DNA from: Azospirillum thermophilum
GTDB lineage: Bacteria > Pseudomonadota > Alphaproteobacteria > Azospirillales > Azospirillaceae
Direction: 5' to 3'
DNA length: 64,000 bases
NCBI RefSeq assembly: GCF_003130795.1
Contig: NZ_CP029353.1
Location: 2,123,501-2,187,500, forward strand
The notes below the pieces were generated by a model. That model searched no databases. It saw nothing but the letters and a program-made list of their open reading frames with translations, and was not told the origin of the DNA. Positions 40,956 through 49,197 of this stretch are shown one piece after another; position 1 is the stretch's first letter; each line of letters begins with the position of its first letter. A program made the position numbers and the translations under genes.

Positions 40956-42587
40956 ATGACCATCCGCCACACCGCCGACCCCGCCCCGCGCCGCCTGTCG
41001 CTCGCCTTCGTGGTGCTGGCCCCCCTGCTGTACGGAGCGCTGACGCTGGCCTTCGGGATGGACGCCAACTGGGACCTGCGGAACTACCACTGGTACAACG
41101 GCTATGCGCTGCTGACCGGGCGAATCGGCTACGACCTGCTGCCGGCGCAGATGCCGACCTTCTACAATCCGCTGCTCGACGCCCCCTTCTTCCTGCTGGC
41201 CGACCGGCTGCCGGCGCGGGCGGCGGGGTTCGTCTGGGGAACCCTGCAGGGGATCAACCTGTCGCTGCTGTTCCTGCTGGCGCGACACTGCCTGTCGATC
41301 GGCACGCCGCTGCAGCGGACCCTGGCCGCCATGGCGCTGGCGGCGATGGGCGGGCTGGGCGGCGGCACGCTCGGCCTGATCGGCACCACCTTCCACGACA
41401 ACCTCGTCAGCATCGGCGTGCTGGGCGCCCTGGTGGCGGTCGCCGGCGCGATGCCGCTGCTGCTGGAGGGCCGCGCGGCGCCGGCCTTCCGCCGGGTGGC
41501 CGCGGCCGGGCTGATGGCGGGGGCCGCCATGGGGCTGAAGAACCCGACGGTGATCTACGCGGTCGGCCTCTGCCTCGCCTTCCTCGCCCTGCCGGCGCGG
41601 CCGTGGCGGCGGCTGTGGCTGTCCTTCTTCTTCGGGATCGGCGTTCTGGGCGGGCTGGCGCTGGCCGGCGGCTTCTGGATGGCCCATCTGTGGCACGATT
41701 ACGGGAACCCGGTCTTCCCGCACATGAACCACGTCTTCCGCTCGCCCTACGCGGCGATCTCCGACTACGTCAACGTCGGCTTCTTCCCCAAGGACCGCGT
41801 CGAGCGGCTGCTCTTCCCCGTCTTCTTCACCTTCGCGCCGCTGAAGGTCGGCGAGGTGCCGTGGTTCGACCTGCGGGTCCTGGCGTTGTTCGTTCTGGTT
41901 CCGGCCGCATCGCTGGCAGCGCTCGCCGCCAAGCTGTTGCGCTGGCGGAACGAGCCGCTGGCCGACCCTGCGGCCACCCGCTTCCTGCTGGCCGCCGCCG
42001 CGGTCACCTACGCGCTGTGGGTGGTGATGTTCTGCATCTACCGCTACCTCGTCCCGCTGGAGATGCTGGCCCCGCTGGCGCTGGTGATGGCGGTCGGGCT
42101 GCTGCCGCTGGCGCGCCGGGCGAAGGTCGCGCTGGCGGCGGTCCTGCTGGTCGCGGTCCAGGCGACGGTGCAGCCGGCCGACTGGGGCCGCGTCGCCTGG
42201 CCGACGGCGCCGGGGGCCGACCGCTGGGTGCAGGCGGAGATCCCGCCGATCGAGGATCCGGACCACAGCATGGTGCTGATGGCCGGCTATTGGGCGATCG
42301 CCCACGTCATCCCGGCCTTCCCGCCGCGCATGCCCTTCGTGCGCATCCAGTCGAACTTCCTGCAGCCGGATTCGGTCGGCAACGGCTATCTGGCGATCCT
42401 GCAGGACCGGGTGGCCGCCCATCGCGGGCCTTTCCTGATGCTGAGCACGATCCCCGACACGCCGGGCGCCGCCAAGGCCGCCGGGCTGCTCGGCCTGCGG
42501 CTCGACGCCGAGGGCTGCCGGGCCATCCCGAACAATCTGGGCGAACCGCTGAACCTCTGCCCGGTCCACCGGGTTGCGGTGGATTAA
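40956..42587 (+). CDS. Membrane glycosyltransferase, GT-C type
   Basis: 543 residues with about eleven hydrophobic spans and a soluble C-terminal tail ending in LGEPLNLCPVHRVAVD. The loop after the first helix carries DANWDLRNYHWYNGYALL (acidic and aromatic, around residue 37), a usual place for the GT-C catalytic acid. It heads a three-gene run with a GT2 enzyme and a GtrA-like protein, so it is probably the sugar-transferring, acceptor-specific member of that module. The substrate is unknown. Start at ATG 40956; no strong ribosome site. Confidence 0.8.
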   Translation: MTIRHTADPAPRRLSLAFVVLAPLLYGALTLAFGMDANWDLRNYHWYNGYALLTGRIGYDLLPAQMPTFYNPLLDAPFFLLADRLPARAAGFVWGTLQGINLSLLFLLARHCLSIGTPLQRTLAAMALAAMGGLGGGTLGLIGTTFHDNLVSIGVLGALVAVAGAMPLLLEGRAAPAFRRVAAAGLMAGAAMGLKNPTVIYAVGLCLAFLALPARPWRRLWLSFFFGIGVLGGLALAGGFWMAHLWHDYGNPVFPHMNHVFRSPYAAISDYVNVGFFPKDRVERLLFPVFFTFAPLKVGEVPWFDLRVLALFVLVPAASLAALAAKLLRWRNEPLADPAATRFLLAAAAVTYALWVVMFCIYRYLVPLEMLAPLALVMAVGLLPLARRAKVALAAVLLVAVQATVQPADWGRVAWPTAPGADRWVQAEIPPIEDPDHSMVLMAGYWAIAHVIPAFPPRMPFVRIQSNFLQPDSVGNGYLAILQDRVAAHRGPFLMLSTIPDTPGAAKAAGLLGLRLDAEGCRAIPNNLGEPLNLCPVHRVAVD

Positions 42588-42648
42588 GGCACGGGTTTGT
42601 GGTGTTTATCCCGCCATCACCTTCCACCGAAGCCGCACCGGACTGGCC

Positions 42649-43697
42649 ATGACCGTGACGACCCTCGACCGCTCCCCGCCGCCAAGGCCGCCGCGACCGC
42701 GGCGGAGCGCCCGCCCGTCGTGGCCGTGCTGATCCCCTGCTACAACGAGGAGGCGGCGATCGGGAAGGTGGTGGCGGACTTCCGCGCCGCCCTGCCCGAC
42801 GCCACCGTGTACGTGTACGACAACAACTCGCGCGACCGGACGGTCGAGGTGGCGCGCGAGGCGGGCGCGGTGGTGCGGCGCGAGCCGCTGCAGGGCAAGG
42901 GCAACGTCATGCGGCGCATGTTCGCCGACATCGAGGCCGACGTTTACGTGCTGGTGGACGGCGACGACACCTATCACGCCGCCTCCGCCCCGGCGCTGAT
43001 CGAGCGGCTGTGGCGGGAACAGCTCGACATGGTCAACGGCCAGCGGGTGACCGAGATCGTCGAGGCCTACCGGCCCGGCCACCGCTTCGGCAACAAGCTG
43101 CTGACCGGCATCGTCGCCAGGGTTTTCGGCAACCGGATCAACGACATGCTGTCGGGGTACCGCGTCTTCTCCCGCCGCTTCGTCAAAAGCTTCCCGGCGC
43201 TGTCCAGTGGTTTCGAGACAGAAACGGAGCTGACCGTCCATGCGCTGGAGCTGCGGATGCCGATCGCCGAGGTGAAGACCCCCTACAAGGACCGGCCGCC
43301 CGGGTCGCAGTCCAAGCTGAACACCATCCGGGACGGCATCCGCATCCTGCGGACCATCCTGATCCTGGTGAAGGAGGAGCGTCCGATGCCCTTCTTCTCG
43401 GTCCTGTTCGGCGTCCTGGCGCTGGCGTCGGTGGTGCTGGCCGGACCGCTGGTCTCGACCTACTGGCAGACCGGGCTGGTGCCGCGGCTGCCGACCGCCG
43501 TGCTGTCGATGGGGCTGATGCTGCTGGCCTTCCTCAGCCTGACCTGCGGCCTGATCCTCGACACCGTCACGCTCGGCCGCCGGGAGATGAAGCGGATGCG
43601 CTACCTGTCGATCCCCGCCCCCGGCAGCCATCCGCCGGGCACCGGGCCGGCCGCCGATGGAATGACGGGCGGGGTGGCGGGCGGGGTGACGGGATGA
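42649..43697 (+). CDS. GT2 glycosyltransferase, GtrB-like (frameshift near the start)
   Basis: About 350 residues when repaired. The start MTVTTLDRS at 42649 shifts frame at the CCCC run 42674-42677; one added C gives AAKAAATAAERPPVVAVLIP and then the full domain. Nucleotide-sugar site VLIPCYNEEAAIGKVV, catalytic-region VLVDGDDTYHA and SGFETETELTVHA are clear. Two membrane helices at the end match GtrB-type bactoprenol glycosyltransferases. Downstream gtrA-like gene overlaps its stop as ATGA. The last codons contain a 12-bp tandem repeat encoding GGVAGGV. Confidence 0.85.
43665..43688 (+). repeat. Two copies of a 12-bp unit in the 3' end of the GT2 gene
   Basis: The pattern (A/C)GGGCGGGGTG with one flanking base repeats in tandem, encoding GGVAGGV just before the overlap with the next gene. 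Confidence 0.6.
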
Positions 43698-44125
43698 GCG
43701 GCATGATCGCCCGCGCGCTCGACAGCCGGCTCGGCCGGCTGGCGGTGCAGTTCGGCAAGTTCGGGATCGTCGGCGTCATCGGCCTCGTCGTCGACACCGC
43801 CGTCCTCTATGCCGGGCTCGCGCTGGGGCTGGAGTTCTTCGCGGCCCGCATCCCCTCCTTCTTCGCCGCCGCCACCGCCACCTGGGCGCTGAACCGCGCC
43901 TTCACCTTCCGCGGCGCGCGCGACGAGCCGATCCACCGCCAGTGGGCGAAGTTCATCACGGCGAACGCCGTTGGGGGTGTCGTCAACTATGCGGTTTCGG
44001 TCGGGCTGGAGGCCAATGTCGAGCTGGTCGCCACCCACCCCTTCCTGGCGGTCGCCGCCGGCTCCCTCGCCGGCATGTTCTTCAACTTCGCCGCCTCGAA
44101 GCATCTGGTGTTCAAGGGGGCGTGA
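43694..44125 (+). CDS. GtrA-family membrane flippase-like protein
   Basis: 143 residues, four membrane helices: QFGKFGIVGVIGLVVDTAVLY at about 17-37, then FFAATATWALNRAFTFRG, AKFITANAVGGVVNYAVS and AGSLAGMFFNFAASKHLVF. This is the GtrA signature; such proteins are thought to flip bactoprenol-linked sugars. The start ATG overlaps the previous stop by four bases (ATGA), showing coupled translation with the GT2 gene. Confidence 0.92.
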   Translation: MSGMIARALDSRLGRLAVQFGKFGIVGVIGLVVDTAVLYAGLALGLEFFAARIPSFFAAATATWALNRAFTFRGARDEPIHRQWAKFITANAVGGVVNYAVSVGLEANVELVATHPFLAVAAGSLAGMFFNFAASKHLVFKGA

Positions 44126-44151
44126 GCGTCAGGCGATCCGCCGGAGCGGCG

Positions 44152-44367
44152 TCAGGCGTACAGCCGGAAAAGCGCCGGCCCCGTCGTGTCCGGCCCTGTG
44201 TTAGGAAACTGCGGCCCCGGCGTCCTGCCGAGCACCTCGTCCGCCGCGCGCAAGGCTGCCGCCACATCGGGATCGTCAGCCGGCAGTTGCGCCAGGGAGG
44301 CCCGAAAAGCCAGCCACTCCTCGCGCGTTGCAAAAGGGTTCGGCTCTTCAATGAGGTATCGAGGCAT
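44152..44367 (-). CDS. Small acidic protein paired with the JAB-domain gene
   Basis: 71 residues, starting at ATG 44367 with GGGAGG seven bases upstream, only three bases after the stop of the JAB gene. It is acidic, begins RYLIEEPNPFATREEWLAFR and has a helical middle DDPDVAAALRAADEVLG. No recognised domain. The tight pairing suggests partnership with the upstream protein; an antitoxin or specificity partner is only a guess. Confidence 0.7.
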   Translation of the reverse strand: MPRYLIEEPNPFATREEWLAFRASLAQLPADDPDVAAALRAADEVLGRTPGPQFPNTGPDTTGPALFRLYA

Positions 44368-44370
44368 GAC

Positions 44371-44973
44371 CTACCTCCCAACCGCGGCAGCAGCGGTCAT
44401 GACGACCTTGCTCAAATGGTCGGCGTAATGCAGCCAGCCGTCAAGCCTCGATTCGGACATGGCAAACTCGTAATGCATGACTCCGACCAGGTCCAAAGCC
44501 AGGCTCACGATATGGGCAAAATGGGAGCGGGCGACCGAGACCGGCAGGCCCCCGCCTGAGATGGCCTCCTTCAACGCGTGCTCGGCGCAGTGGGCCGCCT
44601 GCCGGTACAGCACGTCTATGTGGTCGCGGTTGGCGATCATCACGCCGTAGACCGAACCGTCATGCCCCTGGGCGAACAGCTTGCCGCGCGCCCTGTTCTC
44701 TCTGCCGAGCGCCAACACCAGATCCGCCCGGCTGAAGCCGCAGCCGTCCGGGTGGTTGTGGTGGATGTACAGCTCCGCCTTCGGGTCGAGCAACATCCCG
44801 AGCAGGTCGTCCGGCACGGCGACGGCGCTGCGCGACTGCCCGCCGCCGACGCAAATCCGGCCGCTGGGAAGATCGTAGGCCTTGATGTGCTCCTGATCGG
44901 TCGCCCGTCCCCGAGTCAGAATGTGCGATTGGACCGTGCAATCCATCGTGTTGAGGGACAGAATATGGAGCAT
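44371..44973 (-). CDS. JAB/MPN-like (RadC-type) domain protein
   Basis: 200 residues. The centre has a probable metal site, ELYIHHNHPDGCGFSRAD at residues 67-84: HNHP followed by Ser and Asp, the JAMM arrangement of RadC and of JAB peptidases in toxin and ubiquitin-like systems. The upstream strand KAYDLPSGRICVGGGQSRSA is less familiar; the C-terminal half (residues 110-200) has histidines (HCAEHALKEA, RSHFAHIVSL) and is not RadC-like. Start 44973, ribosome site poor. Divergent from dapF (118 bases). Could be a deubiquitinase-like peptidase or a degenerate RadC; unresolved. Confidence 0.65.
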   Translation of the reverse strand: MLHILSLNTMDCTVQSHILTRGRATDQEHIKAYDLPSGRICVGGGQSRSAVAVPDDLLGMLLDPKAELYIHHNHPDGCGFSRADLVLALGRENRARGKLFAQGHDGSVYGVMIANRDHIDVLYRQAAHCAEHALKEAISGGGLPVSVARSHFAHIVSLALDLVGVMHYEFAMSESRLDGWLHYADHLSKVVMTAAAAVGR

Positions 44974-45053
44974 CGGCGTCCCGATAATCCCTTTCGGGTT
45001 GTGGCGCTGCCCTTCTACCCGCGCATGGCTGAGCGGTCAACCAGGGCACCTTA

Positions 45054-45083
45054 TGGACTCGCGCTCCGTCCTCGCCATATAAC
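45054..45083 (+). promoter_or_regulatory. Candidate dapF promoter, possibly leaderless
   Basis: TGGACT, an 18-base spacer and TATAAC end seven bases before the dapF ATG. A transcript from it would begin at or next to the start codon, and no Shine-Dalgarno sequence is seen. Reasonable -10, weaker -35. Confidence 0.4.
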
Positions 45084-45090
45084 GGCGGCT

Positions 45091-45969
45091 ATGACGCGCG
45101 AATTCCTCAAGATGCATGGGCTCGGCAACGACTTCGTCGTGATCGACGCCCGCTCCACGCCCTATCGGCCAAGCGCGGCCGAGGTACAGGCGATCGCCGA
45201 CCGCAAGACCGGCGTCGGCTGCGACCAGTTCATCATCGTGGAGCCGGCGACGAAACCGGGGGCCAGCGCCTTCATGCGCATCCGCAACGCCGACGGCAGC
45301 GAGGCCGCCGCCTGCGGCAACGCCTCGCGCTGCATCGGCTGGCTGCTGATGGAGGAGGCCGGCGCCGACCGGGTGAGCTTCGAGACGGCGGCGGGGCTGC
45401 TGCACGCCTCGCGCGCCGACGGCGGCCGCGTCACCGTCGACATGGGGCCGGCCCGGCTCGACTGGCAGCAGATCCCGCTGGCCGGACCGGCCGACACGCT
45501 GCGCGTCGAGGCGGTGTCGCACGGCGGCTTCGGCGGCCCGGTCGCCGTCAACATGGGCAACCCGCACGCCGTCTTCTTCGTCGACGACGTGATGGCGGTG
45601 CCGCTGGAGGAGATCGGCGGGGCGCTGGAACATCACCCGATGTTCCCGGAGCGCGCCAACATCGAGTTCGCGCAGGTGCTGTCGCCGACCGCGGTGCGCA
45701 TGCGCGTGTGGGAGCGCGGCGCCGGCATCACGCGCGCCTGCGGCTCCGGCGCCTGCGCGGTCGGCGTCGCCGCGATGCGCCGCGGCCTGACCGGGCGCAA
45801 GGTGGACGTCATCCTGGACGGCGGCACGCTGACCATCGAATGGACCGGGGACGGCCATGTCCTGATGACCGGCCCGGTGGCGACGAGCTTCACCGGGCGT
45901 CTGGCAGAGGGGCCGGCAGAGGGGCCGGCAGACGGGCCGGTGGTTCGGCATGAGTGTGCCGATGCCTGA
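45091..45969 (+). CDS. dapF: Diaminopimelate epimerase
   Basis: 292 residues. Interconverts LL- and meso-diaminopimelate for peptidoglycan and lysine. MTREFLKMHGLGNDFVVIDA is the standard start; both catalytic cysteines are there: AACGNASRC near residue 72 and TRACGSGACA near residue 215. The tail after residue 270 is an unusual Gly/Pro-rich extension built from a 12-bp tandem repeat (AEGPAEGPADGP). Its stop lies inside the DUF4160 start region, so the following genes are translationally linked. Confidence 0.95.
   Translation: MTREFLKMHGLGNDFVVIDARSTPYRPSAAEVQAIADRKTGVGCDQFIIVEPATKPGASAFMRIRNADGSEAAACGNASRCIGWLLMEEAGADRVSFETAAGLLHASRADGGRVTVDMGPARLDWQQIPLAGPADTLRVEAVSHGGFGGPVAVNMGNPHAVFFVDDVMAVPLEEIGGALEHHPMFPERANIEFAQVLSPTAVRMRVWERGAGITRACGSGACAVGVAAMRRGLTGRKVDVILDGGTLTIEWTGDGHVLMTGPVATSFTGRLAEGPAEGPADGPVVRHECADA
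45904..45939 (+). repeat. Three tandem copies of a 12-bp unit inside dapF
   Basis: GGCAGAGGGGCC twice, then GGCAGACGGGCC; in frame, encoding AEGP-AEGP-ADGP at the end of DapF. Being a multiple of three, copy-number change would not break the gene. Confidence 0.85.
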
Positions 45970-46222
45970 AATCTGCCGGTTCTTCGGCATCATCATCGTC
46001 ATGTATTACAATGATCACGCGCCTCCGCACTTCCACGCCCGCTATGGAAGCCGGAAGGCTGCGATCGACATCGAGACGCTGGGTATCATCGACGGCGAGC
46101 TTACGCCGAGGGCACTCGGGCTGGTGACCGAGCGGGCCGCCAGACACAGGGAGGAGCTTCGCGCGGACTGGGACCTGGCGCCCCGCCATGAGATTCTGCT
46201 GCCGATCGCTCCGTTGGAATGA
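45962..46222 (+). CDS. DUF4160-family protein
   Basis: 86 residues from ATG 45962 (MPEICRFFGIIIVMYYNDHA), the usual family start; an ATG at 45950 is also in frame. NDHAPPHFHARYG, with its paired histidines, and AARHREELRADWDLA are the family signature. It overlaps the dapF stop by eight bases and is followed four bases later by DUF2442. DUF4160/DUF2442 pairs resemble small two-gene toxin-antitoxin operons; no function has been shown to my knowledge, so this stays inferential. Confidence 0.88.
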   Translation: MPEICRFFGIIIVMYYNDHAPPHFHARYGSRKAAIDIETLGIIDGELTPRALGLVTERAARHREELRADWDLAPRHEILLPIAPLE

Positions 46223-46226
46223 GACA

Positions 46227-46505
46227 ATGCTGAAGGACGTCGTTTCCGTCGAGCCGCTGGAGGGCTACCGCCTGCGCCTCCGCTTCGAGGATGGTGCGCA
46301 AGGCGATGTCGACGTGTCGAAGCTGGTGGGCTTCGTCGGCGTGTTCGCTGCCTTGCGGGACCGGTCGACCTTCTCCGCCGTCCGGGTCGATCCGGAGCTT
46401 GGCACCGTCGTCTGGCCCAACGGCGCCGACCTCGACCCTGCGGTGCTGTATTCCCAGGTGACCGGCGCCCCCTTGCCCGGAGCCGCACGGAGCCACCATG
46501 CCTGA
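46227..46505 (+). CDS. DUF2442-family protein
   Basis: 92 residues. LKDVVSVEPLEGYRLRLRFE, GDVDVSKLVGFVGVFAALRD and the end GTVVWPNGADLDPAVLYSQV are the DUF2442 pattern, where the WPNGADL box is the clearest mark. Starts four bases after the DUF4160 stop and overlaps the mtaB start by eight bases. Probably the partner of DUF4160, riding in the dapF-mtaB transcript. Confidence 0.9.
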   Translation: MLKDVVSVEPLEGYRLRLRFEDGAQGDVDVSKLVGFVGVFAALRDRSTFSAVRVDPELGTVVWPNGADLDPAVLYSQVTGAPLPGAARSHHA

Positions 46506-47766
46506 CGATCTGCACCTGAAGAACGCCGCTCCCGAGATCGTCACCTTCGGCTGCCGGCTGAACAGCTACGAGTCCGAGGTGATGCGCGACCATGCCCGCA
46601 GGGCCGGGCTGGAGGATGTCGTCATCATCAACACCTGCGCGGTCACCTCCGAGGCCGAGCGGCAGGCGCGCCAGACCATCCGCAAGCTGCGGCGCGAGCG
46701 GCCGGACGCCCGCATCGTCGTCACCGGCTGCGCCGCCCAGATCGACCCGCAGCGCTATGCGGCGATGCCCGAGGTCGATCAGGTGCTGGGCAACCAGGAG
46801 AAGCTGCAGCCCGAGAGCTGGGGCCTGCCGCCGGGCGAGAAGGTGCTGGTCAACGACATCATGTCGGTGAAGGAGACCGCCGGCCATCTCGTCGGCGGCT
46901 TCGAGGACCGGGCCCGCGCCTTCATCCAGGTCCAGCAGGGCTGCGACCACCGCTGCACCTTCTGCATCATCCCCTATGGCCGCGGCCCCTCGCGCTCCGT
47001 CCCGATCGGCGCCATCGTCGAGCAGGTGCAGGCCCTGGTGCGCGCCGGCTACAACGAGGTGGTGCTGTCGGGCGTGGACATCACCAGCTACGGCCCCGAC
47101 CTGCCGGGCACGCCGTCGCTGGGGCAGATGGTGCGCCGGCTGCTGGCCTGCGTGCCGGAGCTGAAGCGGCTGCGCCTTTCCTCCATCGACTGCATCGAGA
47201 TGGACGAGGATCTCTGGCGGCTGATCGAGGGTGAGCCGCGGCTGATGCCCCACCTGCACCTGTCGCTGCAGGCCGGCGACGACCTGATCCTGAAGCGGAT
47301 GAAGCGCCGCCACGGCCGCGACGACGCCATCGCCTTCTGCCGCCGCGTGCGCGACCTGCGGCCGGACGTGGTGTTCGGCGCCGACTTCATCGCCGGCTTC
47401 CCGACCGAGACCGAGGAGATGTTCCGGAACACCCTGCGGCTGGTCGAGGAGTGCGGGCTGACCTGGCTGCACGTCTTCCCCTACAGCCCGCGTCCCGGCA
47501 CGCCGGCCGCCCGCATGCCGCAGGTCGACGGCGCCGTCCGCAAGGAGCGCGCCGCCCGGCTGCGTGCCGCCGGGGCGCAGGCCGAGGCCCGCACGCTCGC
47601 AGCCCTGGTCGGGCGCGAGGCCGACGTGCTGGTCGAGAAGGAAGACCTCGGCCGGACCGAGCATTTCGCGCTGGTCCGCCTCGGCACGCCCCATCCGGCG
47701 GGCTCGGTCGTCCGGGCGCGGATCGACGGCGTGCGCGACGGCGTGCTGACCGGCACCCCCCTTTGA
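46498..47766 (+). CDS. mtaB: tRNA t6A37 methylthiotransferase
   Basis: 422 residues. Radical-SAM methylthiotransferase that converts t6A to ms2t6A at position 37 of tRNAs. N-terminal UPF0004 domain with cysteines in TFGCRLNSYESEVM, INTCAVTSEAE and VTGCAAQ; radical-SAM motif CDHRCTFCIIPYGRG near residue 147; LHVFPYSPRPGTPA confirms the MtaB branch. The TRAM-like end is short (ends GVLTGTPL). Start overlaps DUF2442; the ftsY gene follows 25 bases later. Confidence 0.94.
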   Translation: MPDDLHLKNAAPEIVTFGCRLNSYESEVMRDHARRAGLEDVVIINTCAVTSEAERQARQTIRKLRRERPDARIVVTGCAAQIDPQRYAAMPEVDQVLGNQEKLQPESWGLPPGEKVLVNDIMSVKETAGHLVGGFEDRARAFIQVQQGCDHRCTFCIIPYGRGPSRSVPIGAIVEQVQALVRAGYNEVVLSGVDITSYGPDLPGTPSLGQMVRRLLACVPELKRLRLSSIDCIEMDEDLWRLIEGEPRLMPHLHLSLQAGDDLILKRMKRRHGRDDAIAFCRRVRDLRPDVVFGADFIAGFPTETEEMFRNTLRLVEECGLTWLHVFPYSPRPGTPAARMPQVDGAVRKERAARLRAAGAQAEARTLAALVGREADVLVEKEDLGRTEHFALVRLGTPHPAGSVVRARIDGVRDGVLTGTPL

Positions 47767-47791
47767 CCCCCTTTCTGGCATCGGACACCCC

Positions 47792-49083
47792 ATGATCCTG
47801 CGTTGGTTCGGCCGCAAGAAGCCCGAGGAACAGGCCCGCAAGGACGAGGCGCCGGAGGCCCGTCCGGAGGAGGCCGCTCCGCCGCCGCCGGCCGCCGAAC
47901 CGGCGCCGCAGCCCGAGACCGAACCGGCCGCGCCGGCGGTGAGCGCCCCGGCACCGGAGCCCGAGCTGCCGCCCCCCCGGCCGTCGAGACGCCGGCCCCG
48001 CCGCCGGTCGCCCCGCCCGCCGCCGCTCCCTCCGGCGGGCCGGAACCGCGCGCGGATCTGCCGGAGACGGTCGAGCCGACCCCAGCGCCGGCCCCGATCG
48101 CCGCCGCTCCTGCCGCCGCCGCCGCCCCGGCGGCCGAGGAGGAGGAGGAGGCACCGACCAAGAAGGGCTGGTTCGCCCGGCTGAAGGAAGGGCTCGCCAA
48201 GTCCTCCTCCAAGCTGACCGAGGGCATCGGCAGCATCTTCACCAAGCGCAAGCTGGACGACGAGGCGCTGGAGGAGCTGGAGGAGCTGCTGATCACCGCC
48301 GACCTCGGCCCCACCACGGCGGCCAAGGTCACGGCCGAACTCGCGCGCACCCGCTTCGGCAAGGAGGTCTCGCCGGAGGAGGTCAAGACCACGCTCGCCG
48401 CCGAGGTGACGAAGATCGTCGGCCCGGTGGCCAAGCCCCTGGTCATCGACCCGGCGCTGAAGCCGCACGTCATCCTGGTGGTCGGCGTCAACGGCACCGG
48501 CAAGACCACCACCATCGGCAAGCTGGCCCGCCAGTTCCGCGCCGAGGGCAGGAGCGTCATGCTGGCCGCCGGCGACACCTTCCGCGCCGCGGCGGTCAGC
48601 CAGCTCAAGATCTGGGGCGAGCGCACCGGCTGCCCGGTGGTGGCGCGGGACACCGGGGCGGACGCCGCCGGCCTCGCCTATGACGCGCTGGAGCAGGCGC
48701 GGCAGGAGGGGGTGGACATCCTGCTGATCGACACCGCCGGCCGGCTGCAGAACAAGACCGGCCTGATGGAGGAGCTGCGCAAGATCGTCCGCGTCATCAA
48801 GAAGCTGGACGACAGCGCGCCGCACACCACGCTGCTGACGCTCGACGCCACCACCGGCCAGAACGCCCATTCGCAGGTCGAGATCTTCCGCGACATGGTC
48901 AACGTCAACGGCCTGATCCTGACCAAGCTGGACGGCTCGGCCCGCGGCGGCGTGCTGGTCTCGCTGGCCGAGAAGTTCAAGCTGCCGGTCCACGCCATCG
49001 GCATCGGCGAGGGCGTCTACGACCTGCGGCCCTTCGACGCCGAGGCCTTCGCCAAGTCGCTGGTCGGGCTGGAGGGCAAGTGA
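47792..49083 (+). CDS. ftsY: SRP receptor FtsY (frameshift in a C7 run)
   Basis: About 430 residues once repaired. The true start [20 protein letters not shown] leads into an acidic Pro/Ala-rich A domain that shifts frame at the seven C bases 47972-47978; an eighth C restores [14 protein letters not shown] and everything after. The NG domain is intact: [15 protein letters not shown] (P-loop), [34 protein letters not shown]. FtsY docks ribosome-SRP complexes at the membrane and is normally essential, so an actual null is improbable. Confidence 0.93.
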
Positions 49084-49197
49084 GCGGACCGGCGGTCCTG
49101 CGCGAGGAACGCCGAAGGGCCTGATATTAAGGGGTGGGTGATTGCAGCGGGGTGGAGCGCGCCGACCTTTGGCGCGTCTACCGCTGCGATCAGGCCG

